DNA from: an uncultured Eubacteriales bacterium
GTDB taxonomy: Bacteria; Bacillota; Clostridia; Oscillospirales; Acutalibacteraceae
Length of the DNA stretch: 64,000 nucleotides
Assembly (NCBI GenBank): GCA_934454845.1
Contig: CAKSGV010000002.1
Span: 1 to 64,000, forward strand
Direction: 5' to 3'
Positions within the stretch are counted from its first letter, which is position 1. Each line of letters starts with the position of its first letter. Shown here piece after piece: positions 49,207 to 57,978 of the stretch. The notes below the pieces were generated by a model. It saw only the letters and a list, made by a program, of their open reading frames with translations. It ran no database searches and was not told where the DNA came from. Made by a program: the position numbers and the translations under genes.

Positions 49207-50810
49207 TAATAATAAATAATGTTTTTTGTTCTTTAAACGCGGATTTTAATTGTCCTGAAAAAATAGTTTCGGAGTATCTTAAAATAAAAGTCAATTCCGC
49301 AAAGCTTTACAGAAAATCTGTCGACGCGAGAAAAAAGGATAATATTCTTTTTTGCTGTTCTTTTATAGCTGATATCGGGAAAGAAGAAAAAAGAATTCTT
49401 AAAAAATATAAAAATGCAGCGGTTTTCAAAGAAGAAAAGTATGAATTTAAGAAATTTTCTTATAATACGGTCGAAAGGCCGTATATTATAGGTTTCGGCC
49501 CTGCGGGTATGTTTGCGGCGCTTTATCTTGCAAGAGCAGGCTTAAAGCCGGTGGTTGCAGAACAGGGCGCCGATATCGAAACGAGAATTAAAGATGTTGA
49601 AACCTATTTTAAGACAGGAGTTTTAAACGAGCGGTCTAATATCCAGTCGGGCGAGGGCGGAGCAGGCACTTTTTCCGACGGCAAGTTAAACACAGGTATC
49701 AAGGATAAAAGATGCCGTGCGGTATTAAAGGAATTTGTGAATTTCGGAGCAGATGAAAATATTCTTACCGACGCAAAGCCTCATATCGGTACCGATGTTT
49801 TAAGAAAAATCGTTGTAAATATCCGAAAAGAGATTGAAAACTTTGGCGGAGAGGTTCGGTTTAATACTAAATTTGAAAATCTTATATTTTCTGACGGCGC
49901 TTTATCCGGAATCTATCTTAACGGCGTTTTAGAAAATTGCTCATTTATAATTCTCGCCTGCGGTCACAGCTCGAGGGATACGTTTAAAATGCTGTTTGAT
50001 AATAATATTGAAATGATCAAAAAGCCTTTTTCCGTGGGAGTAAGGATCGAGCATAAAAGAGAAAATATCGACAAAGCTCTTTATGGGAAATTTGCAGGCG
50101 ATAAAAGGCTCGGAGCCGCAAGCTATAAGCTTGCCTGTCACCTTGGAGACGGCAGGGGAGTTTACACCTTCTGTATGTGCCCGGGCGGCGAGGTCGTAAA
50201 TTCTTCCGATAGGCAGGGCGCTTTTTGCGTCAACGGAATGAGTTATAAAAGCAGGGATCTTGAAAATTCAAACAGCGCGGTGCTTGTGAGCATTGAGCCT
50301 AAAGATCTTGAAGACGGTATCCTTTCAGGCTGTGAGTTTCAGGAAAAAATAGAAAAATCAGCCTTTAAGGCCGGAAGCGGAAAAGTTCCTGTTTCCACGG
50401 TTGGAAGTTTTGTTTTCGGAGAAGATGTTAAGATAGGGATGATAAAGCCGACGGTAAGACCGGAATTTATTCAGACAGATCTATCGGAAATATTTCCTGA
50501 ATTTGTGGTATCGGCGCTTAAAAAAGGAATAATGGAGTTTGAAAAAAAAATATCTGGCTTTGCCGATAAAAACGCTGTGCTTACAGCCCCCGAAACCAGA
50601 AGCTCTTCACCTGTGAGGATCGTAAGAGGTGAAAGTCTTGAAAGTGCGTCGCTTAAAGGGCTTTATCCCTGCGGGGAGGGAGCGGGTTATGCGGGCGGAA
50701 TTATGTCCGCCGCGGTAGACGGTCTTAAATGCGCGGAGGCTGTTTTTGATAAAATGTTGCTTAAATTCTGTAAAAACGGAATAAAAAATGAAAAAAATGT
50801 TAAAAATTAG
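49203..50810 (+). CDS. FAD-dependent oxidoreductase
   Basis: This 535-residue protein starts at ATG 49203, overlapping the previous stop by 4 bases. An N-terminal region of about 90 residues (FCSLNADFNCPEKIVSEYL) precedes the FAD fold RPYIIGFGPAGMFAALYLA. QSGEGGAGTFSDGKLNTG and YTFCMCPGGEVVNSS are motifs of the family annotated as FAD-dependent dehydrogenases; the end YPCGEGAGYAGGIMSAAVDG binds FAD. Substrate unknown. It is probably cotranscribed with the HI0933 gene. Confidence 0.9.
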   Translation: MIIINNVFCSLNADFNCPEKIVSEYLKIKVNSAKLYRKSVDARKKDNILFCCSFIADIGKEEKRILKKYKNAAVFKEEKYEFKKFSYNTVERPYIIGFGPAGMFAALYLARAGLKPVVAEQGADIETRIKDVETYFKTGVLNERSNIQSGEGGAGTFSDGKLNTGIKDKRCRAVLKEFVNFGADENILTDAKPHIGTDVLRKIVVNIRKEIENFGGEVRFNTKFENLIFSDGALSGIYLNGVLENCSFIILACGHSSRDTFKMLFDNNIEMIKKPFSVGVRIEHKRENIDKALYGKFAGDKRLGAASYKLACHLGDGRGVYTFCMCPGGEVVNSSDRQGAFCVNGMSYKSRDLENSNSAVLVSIEPKDLEDGILSGCEFQEKIEKSAFKAGSGKVPVSTVGSFVFGEDVKIGMIKPTVRPEFIQTDLSEIFPEFVVSALKKGIMEFEKKISGFADKNAVLTAPETRSSSPVRIVRGESLESASLKGLYPCGEGAGYAGGIMSAAVDGLKCAEAVFDKMLLKFCKNGIKNEKNVKN

Positions 50811-50820
50811 GTAAAACATC

Positions 50821-50849
50821 TTGAAAAAAAGTTTGATATGGAGTAAAAT
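50821..50849 (+). promoter_or_regulatory. Promoter of gap
   Basis: TTGAAA (50821-50826) and TAAAAT (50844-50849) are separated by 17 bases. A GGAGG site follows before the ATG at 50879. Confidence 0.7.
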
Positions 50850-50878
50850 AATAAAAGAAAATTTAGGAGGTAATTCCA

Positions 50879-51889
50879 ATGGTAAAAGTTGCTATTAACG
50901 GTTTCGGCCGTATCGGTCGTCTGGCTTTCCGTCAGATGTTCGGCGCAGAGGGTTATGAGGTTGTCGCTATTAACGATCTTACAAGCCCCGCTATGCTTGC
51001 TCATCTTCTTAAGTACGATTCTGCACAGGGCAGATATGCTCTTGCTGACACCGTAGTTGCAGGTGAGGACAGCATCACAGTTGACGGTAAGACTATCAAA
51101 ATCTATGCCGAGAAAAATGCAGCAGATCTTCCCTGGGGAGAGATCGGTGTTGATGTTGTATTAGAGTGCACAGGTTTCTATACTTCTAAGGATAAAGCAC
51201 AGGCTCATATCGATGCCGGCGCTAAGAAGGTCGTTATTTCTGCTCCTGCAGGTAAAGATCTTCCCACTATCGTTTACAGCGTTAATGAAAAGACTCTTAC
51301 TAAAGAGGACAAGATCATTTCCGCAGCTTCCTGCACAACTAACTGCTTAGCTCCTATGGCTGATACTCTTAACAAGTATGCTCCTATAGTAAGCGGTATT
51401 ATGACCACTGTTCACGCTTTCACAGGCGATCAGATGGTACTTGACGGTCCGCACAGAAAAGGTGATCTCCGCCGCGCACGTGCAGCTGCCGTTAATATAG
51501 TTCCTAATTCAACAGGCGCTGCTAAGGCTATCGGTCTTGTTATTCCTGAGCTTAACGGTAAGCTTATCGGTTCTGCTCAGCGTGTTCCGGTTCCGACCGG
51601 TTCTACCACTATTCTTGTTGCAGTTGTAAAAGGCAAAGATGTTACCGTTGAGGGTATCAATGCTGCTATGAAGGCTGCTTCAAGCGCGTCTTTCGGTTAC
51701 ACCGAAGAGCCGCTCGTATCTTCCGATATCATCGGTATCACTTACGGCTCACTCTTTGACGCTACTCAGACAATGGTTACAAAGATTGATGACGATACCT
51801 ATCAGGTACAGGTTGTTTCTTGGTATGATAACGAGAACAGCTATACAAGCCAGATGGTTCGCACTATCAAGTATTTCGCTGAAATCTGA
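50879..51889 (+). CDS. gap: Glyceraldehyde-3-phosphate dehydrogenase
   Basis: The 336-residue glycolytic enzyme oxidises glyceraldehyde 3-phosphate with NAD and phosphate. KVAINGFGRIGRLAFR is the NAD-binding start, the catalytic Cys lies in ASCTTNCLAP, and HAFTGDQMVLDGPHRKGDLRRARAAA and WYDNENSYTSQMVRT are diagnostic. Length and motifs are standard for the bacterial type. The codon use looks optimised compared with its neighbours, as expected for a highly expressed gene. It has its own promoter and terminator. Confidence 0.98.
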   Translation: MVKVAINGFGRIGRLAFRQMFGAEGYEVVAINDLTSPAMLAHLLKYDSAQGRYALADTVVAGEDSITVDGKTIKIYAEKNAADLPWGEIGVDVVLECTGFYTSKDKAQAHIDAGAKKVVISAPAGKDLPTIVYSVNEKTLTKEDKIISAASCTTNCLAPMADTLNKYAPIVSGIMTTVHAFTGDQMVLDGPHRKGDLRRARAAAVNIVPNSTGAAKAIGLVIPELNGKLIGSAQRVPVPTGSTTILVAVVKGKDVTVEGINAAMKAASSASFGYTEEPLVSSDIIGITYGSLFDATQTMVTKIDDDTYQVQVVSWYDNENSYTSQMVRTIKYFAEI

Positions 51890-51903
51890 TAAATTAAAAT
51901 TAT

Positions 51904-51935
51904 TAAAGGGTCGCGGATTTTCGCGGCCCTTTTTT
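51904..51935 (+). terminator. Terminator of gap
   Basis: AAAGGGTCGCG and CGCGGCCCTTT (one G-U) form the stem around GATTTT, followed by a T-run. Confidence 0.9.
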
Positions 51936-51953
51936 AAAAGTTAGGTGATATTT

Positions 51954-52736
51954 ATGAATTTTAATCTTCACACGCATACTTATCTTTGCCGTCACGCCTC
52001 CGAAACCCCTGAAGAATATGTTTTAGCGGCGATAAACCGCGGAATAAAACAGCTTGGATTTTCCGATCATATTCCTTATGATTTCGGGGAAATAAACCAC
52101 TTTTTAAACGGATTCAGAATGTTAAAAGAGGAAACTGAAATTTATGTTTCGCAAATCAGAAGATTAAAAGAAAAATATAAAGATAAGATTGAGATCTATG
52201 TAGGGTATGAAGCGGAATTTTATCCGAAACATTTTGATAAAACGGTCGAAAACATTGAAAAATACGGATATGATTACCTTATTCTCGGCCAACACCGCAC
52301 AAATAATGAATACGATGGTGTCTACAGCGGAGCAAGAACCGAAGATCCTAAAATTTTAAAGCAATATGTTTTGCAAGTGACAGAGGGCATAAAAACGGGG
52401 AAATTTACCTATGTCGCCCATCCTGACCTTATAAATTTCGCCGATAGAAAAAGCAAAATTTATTTATCAGAAATGGAAAAGCTCTGCCGTACCGCGCTTG
52501 ACTGTAAGGTTCCTTTGGAATTCAATTTGAGAGGATTTGATTTCGGAAGCCATTATCCTTGTGAAGAATTTTTTGAAATAGCAAAGGAAGTTGGAAACGA
52601 CATAGTTTTGGGGTTAGACGCACATTCTGTAAGAGAAATGAAAAATCCCGCTCCCGAAGAAAGAGCGCTTGAAATATTAAGCAAATTAAATATTGTTCCT
52701 ATAAATAATAAAAACGCCGATAATTACATAAAATAA
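51954..52736 (+). CDS. PHP-family histidinol-phosphatase (HisJ/HisK-like)
   Basis: The 260-residue metal-dependent phosphatase begins NFNLHTHTYLCRHA, the first PHP motif (H-x-H plus the following His), and shows LGFSDHIPYDF, EIYVGYEAEFYP, DYLILGQH, YVAHPDLINF and VLGLDAHSV as metal-binding positions. The family removes phosphate from histidinol phosphate, but distant members act on other substrates, and no other his gene is near. I start at ATG 51954 with AGGTG upstream; an earlier GTG at 51945 is part of that site. Confidence 0.85.
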   Translation: MNFNLHTHTYLCRHASETPEEYVLAAINRGIKQLGFSDHIPYDFGEINHFLNGFRMLKEETEIYVSQIRRLKEKYKDKIEIYVGYEAEFYPKHFDKTVENIEKYGYDYLILGQHRTNNEYDGVYSGARTEDPKILKQYVLQVTEGIKTGKFTYVAHPDLINFADRKSKIYLSEMEKLCRTALDCKVPLEFNLRGFDFGSHYPCEEFFEIAKEVGNDIVLGLDAHSVREMKNPAPEERALEILSKLNIVPINNKNADNYIK

Positions 52737-52750
52737 TATCGGTGATATGA

Positions 52751-53230
52751 ATGATATTTAAAATCAATATTAAAAAGCTGGCAATTTGTATTCTTATTCC
52801 GCTCATCGCGGGAGGACTTTCAACTTTAATAGTCGGCTCGGATATTAAAATCTATTCTTCTATCAAAAGGCCGCCGCTTTCTCCGCCGGGTATAGTTTTC
52901 CCGATAGTCTGGTCGATACTGTATGTCCTTATGGGAATATCGCTGTATCTTGTTTCTGAAGATAAGTCGGCTTCGGAGGACGAGAAAACAGTTGCAAAAA
53001 CCGTGTTTTTCGTGCAGCTCTTTTTGAATTTTATATGGTCGCCCGTGTTCTTTAAATTCAAAATGTATCTTCTCGCATTTATTATTCTGATTTTAATGAT
53101 CGCGGCTGTTGTGCTGATGATAATGAAGTTTTATAAGATATCAAGGCCTGCGGCATATCTGCAGATCACTTATCTTATCTGGCTTATTATTGCTGCATAT
53201 CTTAATTTCGGAGTTTATGTATTGAATTAA
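52751..53230 (+). CDS. TspO/MBR family membrane protein
   Basis: The 159-residue protein has five transmembrane helices and TspO motifs: IYSSIKRPPLSPPGIVFPIVW (the P-P-x-W region), LYVLMGISLYLV, FFVQLFLNFIWSPVFFKFK and YLIWLIIAAYLNFGVYVLN. TspO proteins bind porphyrins and related molecules and are linked to stress responses; the exact role here is unknown. It follows the PHP gene by 14 bases and ends at a shared terminator. Confidence 0.9.
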   Translation: MIFKINIKKLAICILIPLIAGGLSTLIVGSDIKIYSSIKRPPLSPPGIVFPIVWSILYVLMGISLYLVSEDKSASEDEKTVAKTVFFVQLFLNFIWSPVFFKFKMYLLAFIILILMIAAVVLMIMKFYKISRPAAYLQITYLIWLIIAAYLNFGVYVLN

Positions 53231-53276
53231 AAAATATAAGCGGCAGTTAAATTTAACTGCCGCTTATATTTTTTTA
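53231..53276. terminator. Bidirectional terminator between TspO and DivIVA-like genes
   Basis: Two perfectly complementary 21-base arms (53231-53251 and 53252-53272, core AGCGGCAGTT/AACTGCCGCT) meet with no spacer. A-runs and T-runs at the ends give a T-tract on both strands. Confidence 0.92.
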
Positions 53277-53279
53277 TTT

Positions 53280-53747
53280 TCACTGATTTTGATTTCCTGC
53301 TGAGGGCACCTGCTGCCTTAATGCCGCGCGAGTTTTTCTTATTTCGCCTAAATTAGCGGTGAGTTCTTCATCCGCACGGCACATAAGATCGTCAACAAAT
53401 TCCTGAGCGGCTTTTCTCATTTCTCTGCTCTTAGTCTGAGCGTGGGAAATGATCTCTGCGGCTTTTTCCTGAGCCATTTTAACAATTTCTTCCTGAGCGA
53501 CAGCCGCTTTTGCGCGCTCCTCTGCGTTGCGGATAATGCTGTCGGCCTCGTGCTTAGCATTGGTAATAATATCTGCTCTGTCCGAAACTATTCCGCGTGC
53601 CTGTTTTATTTCGCTCGGAATATTCAGCCTGATGTCGTCAACAACAGCGCGAAGCTTTTCAATATCCACAACCGTTTTCTTGCCGGGAATTTTAATTCCG
53701 CTGTCTAAAACCTCATCAAACTGTTCAAGTAATTTGTCAAGTGTCAT
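53280..53747 (-). CDS. DivIVA/ATP-synthase-b-like coiled-coil protein
   Basis: This 155-residue protein is nearly all coiled coil, with TLDKLLEQFDEVLDSGIKIP at the start, then a long helix rich in Ala, Glu and Lys (EEIVKMAQEKAAEIISHAQT). The N terminus differs from the membrane-binding start of real DivIVA. Genes of this kind often follow rsmD-coaD in Clostridia, sometimes annotated as ATPase or vacuolar-type H subunit, with no known function. It is 25 bases after coaD and has GGAG upstream of the ATG. Confidence 0.75.
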   Translation of the reverse strand: MTLDKLLEQFDEVLDSGIKIPGKKTVVDIEKLRAVVDDIRLNIPSEIKQARGIVSDRADIITNAKHEADSIIRNAEERAKAAVAQEEIVKMAQEKAAEIISHAQTKSREMRKAAQEFVDDLMCRADEELTANLGEIRKTRAALRQQVPSAGNQNQ

Positions 53748-53772
53748 AATAATTCTCCTTTATTATCTTCTT

Positions 53773-54267
53773 TTATTCTGAAAGTCTTTTTACTATATCT
53801 TCGTATATTTCTTTTGAAACAAAGCCCGAAATATCTCCGCCCATTCCTGCTATCTGTCTTACCATACTTGAGCTTAAATACATATTTTCTGCTCTTGTTG
53901 TTAAAAACAGTGTTTCAATATCAGGATTGAGTTTTTTATTGGTGAGTGCCATTTGGAATTCATATTCGAAATCCGACATTGCTCTTAAGCCTTTTATTAT
54001 TGCACAGGCATTTTTCTTTTTGCAATAATCGGCAAGAAGCCCGTCATACAGATCCACTTCGACATTCTTAAAGTCCTTTACAGTCTTTAAGATCATTTTT
54101 TTTCGCTCTTCTTTTGTAAAAGCACATTGCTTGTTGGCATTCGTCATAACCACAACTATCAGCTTATCAAACATTGTGCTGGCTCTTGAAATGATATCGA
54201 GATGACCTATAGTTATAGGATCAAAACTCCCGGGGCATATTGCTATGCGTTCATTCAATATCATCAC
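53773..54267 (-). CDS. coaD: Pantetheine-phosphate adenylyltransferase
   Basis: The 164-residue enzyme makes dephospho-CoA from phosphopantetheine and ATP. IAICPGSFDPITIGHLDII carries the nucleotidyltransferase signature (T/H-x-G-H), and ALTNKKLNPDIETLFL and LSSSMVRQIAGMGGDISGFV are conserved. The start is ambiguous: two ATGs at 54267 and 54264 are close to GGGG, and a TTG at 54258 has better spacing (8 bases). Its 5' end overlaps rsmD by about 17 bases, the standard rsmD-coaD pair. Confidence 0.95.
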   Translation of the reverse strand: MMILNERIAICPGSFDPITIGHLDIISRASTMFDKLIVVVMTNANKQCAFTKEERKKMILKTVKDFKNVEVDLYDGLLADYCKKKNACAIIKGLRAMSDFEYEFQMALTNKKLNPDIETLFLTTRAENMYLSSSMVRQIAGMGGDISGFVSKEIYEDIVKRLSE

Positions 54268-54802
54268 CCCTTTTATAAACCGATATATGTATTTTACCGT
54301 ATTTATAATGTCTTTTAAGTTTTAAGTTTCCGCAATATTCAGGCATTATAACCTCTGCCGGGTGTTCGCAGATCACAAGCCCGAATTCGCTCATCACATT
54401 CGATATTTTTTCGAGCGCCGGGAGAAGAATTCCTGCTTCATATGGCGGATCCAAAAAAGCAATATCGAATTTTTTATCGGTGCTGAGAAGATAGGACATA
54501 TAATCGGATTTTATAACCGAAGAATTTTTCTCAAAACCTGTTACGGCAAGATTTTTTCTGACAGCATTCAGCGAAGCGTCGGAAATATCGACAAATACCG
54601 CCTCTTTAGCACCTCGGCTCAAAGCTTCGATTCCAAGCTGACCGCTTCCTGCGAAAAGATCGAGAATTCTTCTGCCCTCTATATCAAACTGGATAGAAGA
54701 GAAAATACCCTCCTTGGCTTTTTCGCCCGTGGGCCTTACAATATCGTTTCCTGCGACCGTGCAAAGCTTTAATCCTCCGGCGGAACCTGTTATAACTCGC
54801 AT
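54251..54802 (-). CDS. rsmD: 16S rRNA (guanine(966)-N2)-methyltransferase
   Basis: The 183-residue enzyme methylates G966 of 16S rRNA. RVITGSAGGLKL at the start, RRILDLFAGSGQLGIEALSRGA (SAM-binding loop) and IAFLDPPYEAG (the DPPY motif for N-methylation) are diagnostic. I start at ATG 54802, with GGAG 8 bases upstream; a TTG two codons earlier is less likely. Expression probably starts from the promoter at 54837-54866. Confidence 0.95.
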   Translation of the reverse strand: MRVITGSAGGLKLCTVAGNDIVRPTGEKAKEGIFSSIQFDIEGRRILDLFAGSGQLGIEALSRGAKEAVFVDISDASLNAVRKNLAVTGFEKNSSVIKSDYMSYLLSTDKKFDIAFLDPPYEAGILLPALEKISNVMSEFGLVICEHPAEVIMPEYCGNLKLKRHYKYGKIHISVYKRGDDIE

Positions 54803-54836
54803 CGGCAAAACTCCAAAAAATATTATTATCTAACAT

Positions 54837-54866
54837 ATTATCCCACTAAATCGGGTATTTTGTCAA
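54837..54866 (-). promoter_or_regulatory. Promoter of rsmD-coaD
   Basis: On the minus strand TTGACA (54866-54861) and GATAAT (54842-54837) are separated by 18 bases, 34 bases upstream of the rsmD start. Confidence 0.65.
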
Positions 54867-54915
54867 TACCTAATTTATGGTATTATGTTAAAAGAGCAAA
54901 AATATAAAAAAATAC

Positions 54916-54944
54916 TTGATTTTTTTCTTTGGATATGGTATTAT
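54916..54944 (+). promoter_or_regulatory. Promoter of rplS
   Basis: TTGATT (54916-54921) and TATTAT (54939-54944) stand 17 bases apart, about 130 bases before the rplS start codon, leaving room for a structured leader. Confidence 0.6.
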
Positions 54945-54950
54945 ATTTGA

Positions 54951-55060
54951 GCATTTTATTTCACCTTTTCCCAAAGGTGGGTTTAGTGCCGAAAATTATT
55001 ATCGACATTGAAGCGAGCGGTCCTCTGTAATATGGCATGAACGCTTGAAAAAAGTCAGGG
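54951..55060 (+). promoter_or_regulatory. Structured leader of rplS, candidate L19 leader
   Basis: Between the promoter and the GGGAGG site lies about 110 bases with a hairpin CACCTTT/AAAGGTG (loop TCCC) and pairing possibilities between GTGCC and GGCAT and between AAGCG and CGCTT. Firmicute rplS genes commonly have such an autoregulatory L19 leader. I infer the class from position and local stems. Confidence 0.5.
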
Positions 55061-55072
55061 AGGAAATTTTAA

Positions 55073-55417
55073 ATGGATGCAGTTAAAGAATTAACTCAGG
55101 GAATGCTTAAAACAGATGCACCCGAAATCATAATCGGAAGCACTGTTAAGGTTCATGTAAAAATCAAAGAGGGCGAAAAAGAGCGTATTCAGGTATTCGA
55201 AGGAACCGTTATCGCTAAAAACAACAGCGGAATAGCCGAAACCTTTACTGTTCGCCGTTTATCATACGGCGTAGGAGTAGAGCGTGTTTTCCCGGTTCAT
55301 TCTCCTATTGTTGACAAGGTTGAGCTTGTAAGAAAAGGCCGAGTTCGCCGCGCTAAGCTTTACTATCTGCGTGACAGAGTCGGTAAAGCTGCAAAGGTTA
55401 AAGAGCTTATCGGTTAA
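55073..55417 (+). CDS. rplS: 50S ribosomal protein L19
   Basis: The 114-residue protein is L19, located at the interface of the two ribosomal subunits. VKVHVKIKEGEKERIQVFEG, SGIAETFTVRRLSYGVGVER and VKRKGRVRRAKLYYLRDR-like sequence near the C terminus (LVRKGRVRRAKLYYLRDRVG) identify it. Length is standard. GGGAGG precedes the ATG. It heads the cluster rplS-lepB-rbgA-rnhB-yraN, an order common in Firmicutes. Confidence 0.98.
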   Translation: MDAVKELTQGMLKTDAPEIIIGSTVKVHVKIKEGEKERIQVFEGTVIAKNNSGIAETFTVRRLSYGVGVERVFPVHSPIVDKVELVRKGRVRRAKLYYLRDRVGKAAKVKELIG

Positions 55418-55510
55418 CCTTAAAAAATCGTATTTTACCGCAGGAATGGAGGGACGGGGTTTTATGCCTTGTCCCTTTTTGTTTTAGCCGAAGAATTTGG
55501 AGGAATAAAT

Positions 55511-56140
55511 TTGTCTGAATTTAATGAAGTCGGGAATAAAAAAGGAAAAAGAGAACTTGAAGAAAAGCTTTCTTTAAAGAAAGAAATTTTTGAATGGCTG
55601 GAAGTTATTGTATCCGCAATGATTTTGGTCGTGTTTTTGTTTACCTTTGTTTTCCGTATCGCTACTATTGACGGACCCTCTATGCAAAACACCTTGCATA
55701 GCGGAGAAAAGGTCATTATATCAAATATTTTTTATACTCCGAAAGCGGGCGATGTCGTTGTTATATCGAGAAATGCGTCAAACGATTCGAATGATGAGGA
55801 TGTAAGCGATAAGCCGATCATAAAAAGAATAATTGCAACCGCCGGGCAGACTGTGGATATCGATTTTGAGGCAGGAAAGGTTTATGTTGACGGTAAGGCT
55901 TTAGATGAACCTTATACCAAAACCCCCACAAATCTCAAATATGACGACGGCGTGGTATTCCCGCTTGTAGTAAGCGAGGGGAGCGTTTTCGTTCTTGGCG
56001 ACAACAGGAACGATTCTCTTGACAGCAGATCTGCAAGAATAGGAAACTGCGGAATGGTGGATACAAGGTATATTTTAGGCAGAGCGGTTATAAGAATATA
56101 TCCTTTCTCCAAATTCGGGAGATTAAGTAATGGAAAATAA
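55511..56140 (+). CDS. lepB: Signal peptidase I
   Basis: The 209-residue membrane protease removes Sec signal peptides outside the membrane. One N-terminal helix (VIVSAMILVVFLFTFVF) is followed by the catalytic Ser in DGPSMQNTL and the Lys in KPIIKRIIATAGQ; GSVFVLGDNRNDSLDSR is the conserved C-terminal box. I start at TTG 55511, with GGAGG 7 bases upstream, and not at 55469, which lacks a site. It overlaps rbgA by 11 bases. Confidence 0.95.
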   Translation: MSEFNEVGNKKGKRELEEKLSLKKEIFEWLEVIVSAMILVVFLFTFVFRIATIDGPSMQNTLHSGEKVIISNIFYTPKAGDVVVISRNASNDSNDEDVSDKPIIKRIIATAGQTVDIDFEAGKVYVDGKALDEPYTKTPTNLKYDDGVVFPLVVSEGSVFVLGDNRNDSLDSRSARIGNCGMVDTRYILGRAVIRIYPFSKFGRLSNGK

Positions 56141-57005
56141 AGAAAATTCTCAGAATATCCAATGGTTTCCAGGCCATATGGCAAAAACCAAAAGAAAAAT
56201 AAAAGAGCAATTAAAGCTTGTTGACGCAGTCGCCGAAATAACCGACGCGCGAATTCCCGTAAGCAGCAGAAATCCCGATATTCCTGAGCTTATAGGCGAT
56301 AAGCCTCATATAATTGTACTTAATAAATGCGATATGGCGGATAAAGCCGAAACCTCAAAATGGATAGATATTTATAAAAAAAGCGGAATTTCAGCCGTCG
56401 CCGCGGATTGCAAAAGCGGAAAAGGGCTCAATGAATTTAAAAACTGCGTATTATCGCTTTTATCCGATAAAATTGCTAAAAACAAAGAAAAAGGAATGGC
56501 GGGCAAAAGCGTAAGAATTATGATCGTGGGAATTCCGAATGTCGGAAAATCCTCTTTTATAAATAAGCTTTCTTCAAATTCAAAGGCAAAGGTTGAAAAC
56601 AGGCCCGGAGTTACTAGAATGAACCAGTGGTATAAGGTAGGAAACGGACTTGAACTTTTGGATACTCCCGGAGTTTTGTGGCCGAAATTTGAAGATGAAA
56701 CAGTAGGCGAGCATCTCGCGTTTACCGGCGCCGTTTCGGATAGGATTATTGATACGGAGCTTCTTGCGATGCGCCTTTTAGCTACCTTAAGCAAATCTTA
56801 TCCCGAGCTTTTAGAGCAAAGATATAAGATCTCTGATTTTCCGGATGATCCTTATGATATGCTTTGCCTTCTTGGGAAAAAGCGGGGAATGATGATAAGA
56901 GGCGGAGAAGTGGATACAGAGCGCGCGGCTAATATGCTGCTTGAAGAATACAGAAATTTAAAAATAGGAGCCGTCACGATAGAAAGGACCTCCGAGTATG
57001 CCTGA
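56130..57005 (+). CDS. rbgA: Ribosome biogenesis GTPase YlqF/RbgA
   Basis: The 291-residue GTPase helps mature the 50S subunit. Motifs occur in circularly permuted order: LNKCDMADK (G4) comes before GIPNVGKSSFINKLS (G1) and DTPGVLWPKF (G3). The start IQWFPGHMAKTKRKIKE is the hallmark of the YlqF family. It overlaps both lepB and rnhB, in the usual Firmicute order. Confidence 0.96.
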   Translation: MENKENSQNIQWFPGHMAKTKRKIKEQLKLVDAVAEITDARIPVSSRNPDIPELIGDKPHIIVLNKCDMADKAETSKWIDIYKKSGISAVAADCKSGKGLNEFKNCVLSLLSDKIAKNKEKGMAGKSVRIMIVGIPNVGKSSFINKLSSNSKAKVENRPGVTRMNQWYKVGNGLELLDTPGVLWPKFEDETVGEHLAFTGAVSDRIIDTELLAMRLLATLSKSYPELLEQRYKISDFPDDPYDMLCLLGKKRGMMIRGGEVDTERAANMLLEEYRNLKIGAVTIERTSEYA

Positions 57006-57597
57006 TTATTTTTATGAAACAAAAGCTTTAAATAACGGTTTTAAAAAAATCTGCGGAGTTGACGAGGCAGGCAGAGGACCGCTTGCAGGTCCTGTTTGTG
57101 CGGCGGCAGTGATACTTCCGTTAGGACTTGAAATACAGGAGCTTGACGATTCTAAAAAACTTACCGAGAAAAAGCGTGAAATGCTTTTTGAAATTATAAA
57201 AAAGAAAGCTTTGGATTACTGTGTTGCTTTTGCAAGCGTGGAAGAGATAGAAAAATATAATATTTTAAATGCAACTTATCTTGCTATGAACAGGGCAATA
57301 TCCGGTCTTAAATCTTTACCTGATCTTGCTTTGATAGACGGCAACCGCGAGCCTAAGGATTGCCCCGTTAAATGCGAAACTGTAATAAAAGGCGACTCAA
57401 AATCATATTCTGTTGCGGCGGCGTCTGTGCTTGCTAAGGTGACCAGGGACAGACTGATGAAAAAATATGATAAAAAGTATCCTTCTTATGGTTTTGCCGC
57501 TCACAAAGGCTACGGCACAAAAGCACACTATGAAGCCATAAAAATTCACGGAATTTGTGAGATCCACAGGAAGTCTTTTTTAAAAAATGTCTTATAA
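56998..57597 (+). CDS. rnhB: Ribonuclease HII
   Basis: The 199-residue enzyme cuts RNA at RNA-DNA junctions. GVDEAGRGPLAGPV holds the first catalytic Asp and Glu, LIDGNREP the next Asp, and SVAAASVLAKVTRD the last acidic positions; YPSYGFAAHKGYGTKAH is conserved. It overlaps rbgA by 8 bases and yraN by 11. Confidence 0.97.
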   Translation: MPDYFYETKALNNGFKKICGVDEAGRGPLAGPVCAAAVILPLGLEIQELDDSKKLTEKKREMLFEIIKKKALDYCVAFASVEEIEKYNILNATYLAMNRAISGLKSLPDLALIDGNREPKDCPVKCETVIKGDSKSYSVAAASVLAKVTRDRLMKKYDKKYPSYGFAAHKGYGTKAHYEAIKIHGICEIHRKSFLKNVL

Positions 57598-57964
57598 CAG
57601 TGAAAATGCAAGGATTTTAGGAGCTCTCGGCGAAGAAAAGGTTGCAAAATTTCTTAAGTCCAAGGGCTGTATAATTCTAAAAAGGAATTACAGGGACAGA
57701 TACGGCGAAGTGGATATTATTGCCGAAAGCAAGCAAAACATAATATTTGTTGAAGTAAAAACAAGAAATAAAAACGCGCTGGTTTCCGGTCTTGACGCTA
57801 TTGACGAAAAGAAAATGCGCCTTATAAAAAACGAGGCGCTAATGTTTACCAAAAGGTTAAATACCGATCTTGAGCCGAGAATAGACGTTGCGGAGCTGAC
57901 ATACAGCGAAACGCCGAACGGGAAGTTTAAATGGGAGCTTAATTATATTAAATCTGCTTTTTAA
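57587..57964 (+). CDS. yraN: YraN family protein (UPF0102)
   Basis: The 125-residue protein has the restriction-nuclease-like YraN fold: LGEEKVAKFLKSKGCIILKRN, then YGEVDIIAESKQNIIFVEVKTR with the D...E-x-K arrangement. Its role is unknown, although the catalytic residues are kept. Its place after rnhB is the conserved one. Confidence 0.93.
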   Translation: MSYNSENARILGALGEEKVAKFLKSKGCIILKRNYRDRYGEVDIIAESKQNIIFVEVKTRNKNALVSGLDAIDEKKMRLIKNEALMFTKRLNTDLEPRIDVAELTYSETPNGKFKWELNYIKSAF

Positions 57965-57978
57965 GCGAGGTTTTTATT